Positions 57,852 to 64,000 of a stretch of DNA of 64,000 nucleotides are shown here, one piece after another. A program made the translations under genes and the position numbers. The stretch is taken from NCBI RefSeq assembly GCF_052076145.1, contig NZ_CP197246.1, positions 4,650,001 through 4,714,000 of the forward strand. Reading direction: 5' to 3'. This DNA is from Kitasatospora sp052076145 (GTDB lineage Bacteria; Actinomycetota; Actinomycetes; Streptomycetales; Streptomycetaceae). Position 1 is the first letter of the stretch; every line of letters starts with the position of its first letter. Below the pieces are notes generated by a model. It saw only the letters and a list, made by a program, of their open reading frames with translations. It ran no database searches and was not told the origin of the DNA.

Positions 57852-58100
57852 ATGAAGCTCAGCCGCCGCACCTCCTGGTTCCTCACCGCCTTCGGCGTGT
57901 GGTCCCTCATGATCTGGACCACCTTTGTGAAGAATCTCTGGAAGGACTCCGCCGGCCAGGCCTTCACCAACGGCGACCACTCCCAGCCGACCGCCTTCTT
58001 CTGGGTCCACCTGACGCTCGCCGTCACCTCGTTCGTCCTCGGCGCCCTGGTCGGCGTCGTCGGCATCCGGGGTCTGAAGGCGGGCCGTACCGAGGGCTAA
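57852..58100 (+). CDS. SCO4848-family small membrane protein
   Basis: An 82-residue protein with two transmembrane helices (about 8-27 and 48-70) joined by a loop NLWKDSAGQAFTNGDHSQP. I recognise it as the SCO4848 family, conserved next to the D,D-carboxypeptidase gene in streptomycetes and otherwise uncharacterised. Divergent from the carboxypeptidase across 151 bp. The ATG at 57852 is the only reasonable start. Function unknown. Confidence 0.8.
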   Translation: MKLSRRTSWFLTAFGVWSLMIWTTFVKNLWKDSAGQAFTNGDHSQPTAFFWVHLTLAVTSFVLGALVGVVGIRGLKAGRTEG

Positions 58101-58179
58101 TCCGGTTGCCCGCCGCCGGACGGCCCTGGCACGATCCACCCCGCGCGACACTCCGTCCGCGCACCTTCGGATCTCAGGG

Positions 58180-59811
58180 GTGGGAATCTCCGTGCTGTCC
58201 TCCATTCGTTCCGGCCTGCTCGCCCCGGCCGCCGTGGTCGCGCTGGCCGCAGGTGCCCTCGGCGCACCTGCGGCGAACGCCGCCGCGCCCGCGCCGGTCA
58301 CCACCAACCCGCAGGCCACGCCCGCACCGGGCTTCGCCGCGACCGGCGTACGGACGCAGGGCTGCGAGCCCGGCGAGACCCCGGGCTGGGTGGGCCTCGG
58401 GGACGTCACGCTCGGCGTCTCGGTGCAGTCCCCGGACGGGGCCGCCAGCACCGCCCGCTTCTCCGTCCGGGACGAGCGCACCGGCCAGGCCGTCAAGACC
58501 ACCGCGCCGGTGACCGGCGGCACCGCCGCCGTCAAGCCGGGCAACCTGGTCGACGGCCGCACCTTCGCCTGGCAGGCCCAGGCCCTCACCGCCCACGCGA
58601 CCGGCCGGCCGACCCCCTGGTGCAGCTTCCGGGTCGACACGACCCCGCCCAGCACCCTCGCCGTCACCTCCACCGACTTCCCCGCGACCGGCACCCCCGC
58701 CAAGTACGCGGGCCAGTACGGCACCTTCACCATCACCGGCACCGACAAGGCCCCGGCCACCGGCGCCGCCTCGGGTGTCGCCTGCTACCAGGTGGTCCTC
58801 CAGGGCACCCTGGGCGTCCACCAGGACTGCCACGGCGCGAACATGGTGCCCGCGGCGGCCGACGGCAGCGCCACGGTCAGGCTCAGGCCCGCCGACTGGG
58901 GCACCAACGTCCTCCAGGTGCAGGCGATGGACAACGCGGGGAACGTCGCGGGGCCGCTGAGCTACACCTTCTACGCGCGGTCGAACCCGAACCCGCCGAA
59001 CACCCCCGGCGACGTCAACGGTGACGGTGTCCCGGACATCCTGCTGCCGGACGCCGCCGGAAACCTCCAGGTGATCAGCGCCGACGCCACCGGCACCACC
59101 CCCAGCTCGACGGTCCCCGCAGTCCTGGGCCCCTGGGGCAGCTGGGCCGGCTCGCAGCTCGTCCACCGGGGGTCGGACGGGTCGCACGCCCCCATGGACG
59201 ACCTGCTGGCGTACCGGCCGGGCGGCACGGCGCTCTACGACTACCGCAACTTCGACTACGGCGTCTTCGGCCGGGGGGCAATGCTGCTCGACCGCCCCGA
59301 CTCCTGGGACATCCCGGACCTTCCGGCCGACTTCCCGGCCGACTGGTCGAACGTCGAGCAGTTGGCGGAGCTCGGCCCGCTCGACGACTCGTCGTCGAGT
59401 GCGCTGCTCACCGTCGAGGGCGGAAACCTCTGGCTGTTCGACAGCCCGCTCGCCTACCGGACGGTCCGGCAGCTCAGCACCACCGGCACCTGGTCCGGCT
59501 ACGACGTGATCGCCCCCGGCAAGGCGGCCGACGGCTCGCTGGCCCTCTGGTCGCGGGAGAAGGCGACCGGCGAGCTCCGCAGCTACCCGATCGGCAAGAA
59601 CGCCGACGGCACGTACGACTTCGCCGCCCTCGCCGACCCGGCGGGCGGCACGGTGATCGGGAGCTTCCCTGTCGCCGACTACCCGACGCTCGGCAGCTCG
59701 GGTGACGGGAACGGCGACGGAAAGCCCGACCTGTACGCCGTCACGGCGGCGCGGCACCTGCTGACCTTCGACGGCGTCACGGCCCCGAAGGACCTCGGTC
59801 TGCTGAAGTAG
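58180..59811 (+). CDS. Secreted FG-GAP/VCBS repeat protein
   Basis: A 543-residue exported protein. The signal peptide (about 1-35) ends in AANAAAP. An Ig-like beta-sandwich region (about 40-265) follows. FG-GAP-type calcium sites are DVNGDGVPD (about 279-287) and GDGNGDGKPD near 506-515, with beta-propeller-like repeats between. Such proteins are abundant in streptomycetes and of unknown binding specificity, probably glycan or protein binding outside the cell. The start is GTG 58180 or GTG 58192; the second has a better upstream purine stretch. A strong hairpin follows. Confidence 0.82.
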   Translation: MGISVLSSIRSGLLAPAAVVALAAGALGAPAANAAAPAPVTTNPQATPAPGFAATGVRTQGCEPGETPGWVGLGDVTLGVSVQSPDGAASTARFSVRDERTGQAVKTTAPVTGGTAAVKPGNLVDGRTFAWQAQALTAHATGRPTPWCSFRVDTTPPSTLAVTSTDFPATGTPAKYAGQYGTFTITGTDKAPATGAASGVACYQVVLQGTLGVHQDCHGANMVPAAADGSATVRLRPADWGTNVLQVQAMDNAGNVAGPLSYTFYARSNPNPPNTPGDVNGDGVPDILLPDAAGNLQVISADATGTTPSSTVPAVLGPWGSWAGSQLVHRGSDGSHAPMDDLLAYRPGGTALYDYRNFDYGVFGRGAMLLDRPDSWDIPDLPADFPADWSNVEQLAELGPLDDSSSSALLTVEGGNLWLFDSPLAYRTVRQLSTTGTWSGYDVIAPGKAADGSLALWSREKATGELRSYPIGKNADGTYDFAALADPAGGTVIGSFPVADYPTLGSSGDGNGDGKPDLYAVTAARHLLTFDGVTAPKDLGLLK

Positions 59812-59828
59812 CGGAAGCAGCGGAGACG

Positions 59829-59867
59829 CCGAGGGCCCGTCCGGAGAAGTTCCGGACGGGCCCTCGG
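59829..59867. terminator. Bidirectional terminator between FG-GAP gene and sdhB
   Basis: Perfect 17-bp arms (59829-59845 and 59851-59867, CCGAGGGCCCGTCCGGA and complement) with a GAAGT loop, between convergent genes. Confidence 0.88.
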
Positions 59868-59883
59868 TACGTGCAGGCGGGGA

Positions 59884-60657
59884 CTAGAAGCGACGCGTGA
59901 CGAGCGCGCGCTTCACTTCCTGGATCGCCTTGGTGACCTCGATGCCACGGGGGCAGGCCTCGGAGCAGTTGAAGGTGGTGCGGCAGCGCCAGACACCCTC
60001 ACGGTCGTTCAGGATCTCCAGGCGCTGCTCGCCGCCCTCGTCGCGCGAGTCGAAGATGAAGCGGTGCGCGTTGACGATCGCGGCGGGGCCGAAGTACTGG
60101 CCGTCGTTCCAGAAGACCGGGCAGGACGACGTGCACGCGGCGCACAGGATGCACTTGGTGGTGTCGTCGAACCGCTCGCGGTCCTCGGCGGACTGCAGGC
60201 GCTCGCGGGTCGGCTCGTTCCCGTTGGTGATCAGGAACGGCATGACGTCCTTGTACGCCTGGAAGAACGGGTCCATGTCCACGATCAGGTCCTTGAGGAC
60301 CGTCAGGCCCTTGATGGCCTCGATCGTGATCGGCTTCTCCGGGTCCACGTCCTTGATCAGGGTCTTGCAGGCCAGACGGTTGCGGCCGTTGATCCGCATC
60401 GCGTCCGAGCCGCAGATCCCGTGCGCGCAGGAACGGCGGTACGTCAGGGTGCCGTCCTGCTCCCACTTGACCTTGTTGAGCGCGTCCAGGACGCGCTCCT
60501 TCGGGTCCATCTCCAGCTGGTAGTCGACCCACACCGGGTCCGGGTGCTCCTCCGGGTTGAACCGGCGGATCCGGAGGGTGACGGTGATCAGCTTGACGCC
60601 GCCCAGCTCGGCCGCGTCCAGAGCGGCCGAGTGCTTCTCCACAGTCGGAGTGCTCAT
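59884..60657 (-). CDS. sdhB: Succinate dehydrogenase iron-sulfur subunit
   Basis: A 257-residue subunit carrying the electron path from FAD to quinone. [2Fe-2S] ligands are in SCAHGICGSDAMRINGRNRL (Cys77, Cys82, with an Asp in place of the third Cys) and Cys97. The [4Fe-4S] and [3Fe-4S] clusters are held by CILCAACTSSCPVF and CSEACPRGI. The ATG overlaps the sdhA stop by one base (TGATG), so it is translationally coupled. Last gene of sdhCDAB. Confidence 0.97.
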   Translation of the reverse strand: MSTPTVEKHSAALDAAELGGVKLITVTLRIRRFNPEEHPDPVWVDYQLEMDPKERVLDALNKVKWEQDGTLTYRRSCAHGICGSDAMRINGRNRLACKTLIKDVDPEKPITIEAIKGLTVLKDLIVDMDPFFQAYKDVMPFLITNGNEPTRERLQSAEDRERFDDTTKCILCAACTSSCPVFWNDGQYFGPAAIVNAHRFIFDSRDEGGEQRLEILNDREGVWRCRTTFNCSEACPRGIEVTKAIQEVKRALVTRRF

Positions 60658-62399
60658 CAGTACTTACGCTCCATCGGCTGGTAGCGGGTCGTGACGACCG
60701 GCTTGTAGTCGAGGCGGATGGAGGTGCTGCCGTCGGCCGCGACCTCCTGGTACGCCATGGTGTGCTGCATGAACTTCACGTCGTCACGCGTCGGGAAGTC
60801 CTCGCGGTAGTGACCGCCGCGCGACTCCTCACGAGCCAGTGCGGACACGGCCAGCACCTCGGCCAGGTCGAGCAGGTTGCCCAGCTCCACGGCCTCCAGG
60901 AGGTCCGTGTTGTAGCGCTGGCCCTTGTCCTGGATCGCGACGTTCTTGTACCGCTCGCGCAGCGCGGCGATGTCGGTGACGGCCGCCTTCAGGGTGTCGC
61001 CGGTGCGGTAGACCATGGCGTTGGTGTCCATGGTCTCCTGCAGCTCCTTGCGGATCTGCGCGACGGACTCGGTGCCGGTCGACTCGCGCAGGCCCTCGAC
61101 GAGCGCGACGACCTTCTCGGCCGGGTTCTCGGGCAGCTCGACGTACTCGTTGGCGTTCGCGTAGTCGGCGGCGGCGACGCCGGCCCGCTTGCCGAACACG
61201 TTGATGTCGAGCAGCGAGTTGGTGCCGAGGCGGTTGGCGCCGTGCACGGAGACGCAGGCGACCTCGCCGGCCGCGTACAGGCCCGGGACGACGTCGGTGT
61301 TGTTGCGCAGCACCTCACCCTGGACGTTGGTCGGGATGCCGCCCATCGCGTAGTGCGCGGTGGGCTGGATCGGGATCGGGTCCGTGTAGGGCTCGATGCC
61401 GAGGTAGGTGCGCGCGAACTCCGTGATGTCCGGGAGCTTGGCGTCCAGCTGCTCCGGCGGCAGGTGGGTGAGGTCCAGGTACACGTGGTCGCCGTCCGGG
61501 CCGCAGCCGCGACCCTCGCGGATCTCGGTGTAGATGGCGCGCGAGCAGACGTCGCGGGACGCGAGGTCCTTCATGACGGGGGCGTAGCGCTCCATGAAGC
61601 GCTCGCCGTCCTTGTTGCGCAGGATGCCACCCTCGCCACGCGCACCCTCGGTGAGGAGGATGCCCATGCGCCAGATGCCCGTCGGGTGGAACTGGAAGAA
61701 CTCCATGTCCTCCAGCGGCAGGCCACGGCGGTAGACCAGGGCCTGGCCGTCACCGGTGAGGGTGTGGGCGTTGGAGGAGACCTTGAAGAACTTGCCGGTG
61801 CCGCCGGAGGCGAACACGACCGACTTGGCCTGGAAGACGTGGATCTCGCCGGTGGCGAGCTCGTACGCGACCACGCCGGCGGTCTTGCCGTCGTTGATCA
61901 GCAGGTCCAGGACGTAGAACTCGTTGAAGAACTCGACGCCGTGCTTGACGCAGTTCTGGAACAGCGTCTGGAGGATCATGTGGCCGGTGCGGTCCGCCGC
62001 GTAGCAGGAGCGGCGCACGGGCGCCTCACCGTGGTTGCGGGAGTGACCGCCGAAGCGGCGCTGGTCGATCCGGCCCTGCTCGGTGCGGGAGAAGGGGAGG
62101 CCCATCTTCTCCAGGTCGAGGACGGCGTCGATGGCCTCCTTGCACATGATCTCGGCGGCGTCCTGGTCGACCAGGTAGTCACCACCCTTGACCGTGTCGA
62201 AGGTGTGCCACTCCCAGTTGTCCTCCTCGACGTTGGCGAGGGCGGCGCACATGCCGCCCTGGGCCGCGCCGGTGTGGGACCGGGTGGGGTAGAGCTTGGT
62301 CAGCACGGCGGTACGGCTGCGCTGGGTCGACTCGATGGCCGCGCGCATGCCGGCGCCGCCGGCGCCGACGATGACGGTGTCGTACTTGTGAATCTGCAT
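60657..62399 (-). CDS. sdhA: Succinate dehydrogenase flavoprotein subunit
   Basis: A 580-residue catalytic subunit oxidising succinate to fumarate. FAD-binding GAGGAG is at residues 12-17. The covalent FAD histidine is His42 in SHTGAAQGG. Active-site segments include HPTGIW, LLTEGARGEGGILRN, and HGANRLGTNSLLD near the C-terminal third. Standard length. AGAGG lies 11 bp before the ATG. Transcribed with sdhC and sdhD upstream and sdhB downstream. Confidence 0.98.
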   Translation of the reverse strand: MQIHKYDTVIVGAGGAGMRAAIESTQRSRTAVLTKLYPTRSHTGAAQGGMCAALANVEEDNWEWHTFDTVKGGDYLVDQDAAEIMCKEAIDAVLDLEKMGLPFSRTEQGRIDQRRFGGHSRNHGEAPVRRSCYAADRTGHMILQTLFQNCVKHGVEFFNEFYVLDLLINDGKTAGVVAYELATGEIHVFQAKSVVFASGGTGKFFKVSSNAHTLTGDGQALVYRRGLPLEDMEFFQFHPTGIWRMGILLTEGARGEGGILRNKDGERFMERYAPVMKDLASRDVCSRAIYTEIREGRGCGPDGDHVYLDLTHLPPEQLDAKLPDITEFARTYLGIEPYTDPIPIQPTAHYAMGGIPTNVQGEVLRNNTDVVPGLYAAGEVACVSVHGANRLGTNSLLDINVFGKRAGVAAADYANANEYVELPENPAEKVVALVEGLRESTGTESVAQIRKELQETMDTNAMVYRTGDTLKAAVTDIAALRERYKNVAIQDKGQRYNTDLLEAVELGNLLDLAEVLAVSALAREESRGGHYREDFPTRDDVKFMQHTMAYQEVAADGSTSIRLDYKPVVTTRYQPMERKY

Positions 62400-62430
62400 G
62401 TGTGTCAGTCGCCTCTGGGTTCTACGCCGA

Positions 62431-62931
62431 TTAGATGTTCGGGTCGAAGGTGAAGATCACCAGGGTGCCCAGCAGGACCGTGAACACGGTCGCGGCACCC
62501 ATCAGGGTCTTCAGCCAGAGACGGGTCGAGTCCTTCTCGGCGTAGTCGTTGATGACCGTCCGCATGCCGTTGGCGCCGTGGAGCATGGCGAGCCAGAGCA
62601 TCAGGAGGTCCCAGCCCTGCCAGAACGGCGAGGCCCAGCGGCCGGCCACGAAGGCGAAGCCGATCTTGGAGACGCCGCCGTCGAGCACCAGCATGATCAG
62701 CAGGTGGCCGAGGATCAGGAAGACCAGCACGACACCCGACAGGCGCATGAAGAGCCAGGCGAGCATCTCGAAGTTGGTCCGCGTGCGGCGCGGGGTCTTC
62801 TTGGAGCGGGCGCGGGGCGGCTCCACCACGAAGGCGTCCGCCGGGTTGCCGGTGCCGAGACCCTGGCCCGTGTGGGCCTGGGCGGAGGGCACCTCAATCG
62901 CGTCTGAGTACTTGTAGTCCGTGGACGACAT
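62431..62931 (-). CDS. sdhD: Succinate dehydrogenase membrane anchor subunit
   Basis: A 166-residue protein with a 50-residue cytoplasmic N-terminus and three membrane helices. LFMRLSGVVLVFLILGHLLI and LAMLHGANGMRTVINDY hold the likely heme and quinone residues (His in GHLL, His in LHGANG). It begins 6 bp after the sdhC stop and is followed by sdhA at 31 bp. It pairs with SdhC to anchor SdhAB. Confidence 0.93.
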   Translation of the reverse strand: MSSTDYKYSDAIEVPSAQAHTGQGLGTGNPADAFVVEPPRARSKKTPRRTRTNFEMLAWLFMRLSGVVLVFLILGHLLIMLVLDGGVSKIGFAFVAGRWASPFWQGWDLLMLWLAMLHGANGMRTVINDYAEKDSTRLWLKTLMGAATVFTVLLGTLVIFTFDPNI

Positions 62932-62937
62932 CGCGGA

Positions 62938-63318
62938 TCAGCCCCCGAACCAGGTGCGAAGCGTGTGCTGCAGGATGGGGTAGAAGGCGCCGGCCAGCAG
63001 GACGACCCAGACACCCACCACCGACCAGAGCATCTGCTTCTGGTACTTCGGGCCCTTGGACCAGAAGTCGACGGCCACGACCCGGAGGCCGTTCAGCGCG
63101 TGGAACAGGATGGCGGCGGTCAGGCCGTACTCCATCAGGTTCACGAGCGGCGTCTTGTACGTCTGGATGACGGAGTCATAAGCCTGGGGCGACACCCGCA
63201 CGAGTGCGGTGTCGAGGACATGGGCGAACAGGAAGAAGAAAATGAGGACGCCGGTGACTCGATGAGCCACCCAACTCCACATGCCTTCCCGGCCGCGGTA
63301 CAGCGTTCCAGCCGGCAC
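62938..63318 (-). CDS. sdhC: Succinate dehydrogenase cytochrome b556 subunit
   Basis: A 126-residue, three-helix subunit. SWVAHRVTGVLIFFFLFAHVLD is the SdhC signature, with the quinone-site Arg and heme-ligand His. A second His is in ILFHALNGLR. GTG start (63316-63318) with GGAGGG 8 bp upstream. First gene of the operon sdhCDAB, so the promoter lies in the 63319-63571 gap. Confidence 0.94.
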   Translation of the reverse strand: MPAGTLYRGREGMWSWVAHRVTGVLIFFFLFAHVLDTALVRVSPQAYDSVIQTYKTPLVNLMEYGLTAAILFHALNGLRVVAVDFWSKGPKYQKQMLWSVVGVWVVLLAGAFYPILQHTLRTWFGG

Positions 63319-63571
63319 GGAAAACCCTCCGGAAGCGGATTGGGGGCTCGGCCGGCTTCGGTGTCGGTCAGCCCGGCCGGGTACGGTCCTCCGGCCGCGA
63401 GCATCCTATCGACGCCGTGCGGCCAACCGCCTCCGGGGGTGTCAGGTGTGATCAATCAGGCACGCACGGGCTAACCCGAGCGGGAACTGCCACACCTTTG
63501 GTCACTGAGCGTATCCACCCCGTGCGCTACGGTGACGGCCGACCCGCCGTCGACGCCGATGGAGTACGCCC
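63319..63571. promoter_or_regulatory. Divergent promoter region of sdhCDAB and a lipoprotein gene (253 bp)
   Basis: On the minus strand TAGGAT (63403-63408) is the best -10 for sdhC, about 85 bp from its start. No -35 at normal spacing is clear. TTGATC and TGATCAAT-like sequence near 63450-63457 may be a regulator site. On the plus strand GGAG (63561-63564) serves the lipoprotein. No gene seen. Confidence 0.4.
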
Positions 63572-64000
63572 GTGCCGCTGCGCCGTTCCCTGCCCGCGCT
63601 CTTACTGCCCGCCCTGCTGCCCGTCGTCCTCGCCACCGGCTGCACCACGGTGACGGCCTCGGCCGACCGGGCGGCCGCGCCGCGCGAGCTGACGGCCGCA
63701 CAGCTCCGCTCGGCGGCCGTCACCGACGCCGAGCTCGGCGCCGGATACACCGTCACCCTGATGACGCCGGGCCCGGCCAACCCGGGGGAGGGGGCCGACC
63801 GGGAGACCGCGGACGTGCCCGCCTGCCAGCCCGTGCTGGACGCCGTCGCTCCGGCCAACCCGGCGAACGGGCCCGCCGCCGAGACCGACCTGAGCGTCGC
63901 GCGGGCGGCCCAGCCGGGCGGTGGCCTCTACACCGGCCTGCTGGCCTTCGCGCCGGGGCGGGCGGCGGCCGTCCAGGCCGCGCTGGAGAAGGTCCTCGGC
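63572..64000 (+). CDS. Lipoprotein, N-terminal part (cut by window edge)
   Basis: 143 residues are visible and the frame is open at the right edge. The signal sequence PLRRSLPALLLPALLPVVLATGC ends in a lipobox with Cys24 as lipidation site. The mature part starts TTVTASADRAAA and continues with a two-cysteine-type domain (DVPACQPVLDAVAP), resembling secreted sensor or PknH-like domains of actinobacteria. The start is GTG 63572 with GGAG 7 bp upstream. Function unknown. Divergent from sdhC. Confidence 0.75.
   Translation, partial: MPLRRSLPALLLPALLPVVLATGCTTVTASADRAAAPRELTAAQLRSAAVTDAELGAGYTVTLMTPGPANPGEGADRETADVPACQPVLDAVAPANPANGPAAETDLSVARAAQPGGGLYTGLLAFAPGRAAAVQAALEKVLG

Overview
The window is very GC-rich, with strong third-position G/C bias and frequent GTG starts. 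Its core gene order is pcrA – icmB – MoxR/VWA cassette – sucCD – perM – purNH – folD – DUF3017 – mdh – trpS – D,D-carboxypeptidase – sdhCDAB. This is the order I recall for the chromosomal core of Streptomyces (roughly SCO4797 to SCO4858 in S. coelicolor). The organism is therefore most likely a Streptomyces or close relative (Streptomycetaceae). No tRNA, rRNA, CRISPR array, transposase or phage gene was seen.

Layout. 1-7 kb: envelope genes, comprising four polytopic glycosyltransferase or acyltransferase-3 type membrane proteins and the 3' end of another. 7-11.4 kb: a secreted NlpC/P60 peptidoglycan hydrolase, the PcrA/UvrD helicase and a stand-alone B12-binding mutase subunit (IcmB). 11.4-19 kb: a five-gene block in two divergent arms. 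DUF5691 and a SWIM zinc-finger protein are on the minus strand; a MoxR-type AAA+ ATPase, DUF5682 and a VWA protein are on the plus strand. A perfect 12-bp inverted repeat lies between the arms. The parts match E. coli yehL/yehM/yehP/yehQ, and the biochemical role is unsettled. 19-34.7 kb: central metabolism (sucCD, purNH, folD, mdh) with small membrane proteins, a membrane-anchored LuxR/sigma-like regulator and a secreted sedolisin protease. 34.7-37.7 kb: a CNNM/CBS protein, trpS and a 2'-5' RNA ligase-like protein.

37.7-56.4 kb is an accessory cell-surface glycopolymer region. It holds two TagF-type CDP-glycerol glycerophosphotransferases (one fused to a GT2 domain), a GT2 enzyme, three methyltransferases (two of them recent duplicates), two paralogous 580-residue GT-C-like membrane proteins, two more polytopic membrane proteins and a YihY-family protein. 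A teichoic-acid-like or glycerol-phosphate wall polymer is the simplest reading, but the product cannot be read from sequence. Four copies of a palindromic intergenic repeat occur in the window, three of them here. 56.4-63.3 kb: a D,D-carboxypeptidase, a small SCO4848-family membrane protein, a secreted FG-GAP protein and the succinate dehydrogenase operon on the minus strand. The right edge cuts a lipoprotein gene.

Perfect hairpins, probably bidirectional terminators, separate most convergent gene pairs. Several genes have a TANNNT-like -10 box only 8-9 nt upstream of the start codon, suggesting leaderless transcripts. The main candidates for a little-described system are the SWIM/DUF5691–MoxR/DUF5682/VWA cassette and the glycerophosphotransferase/methyltransferase region.
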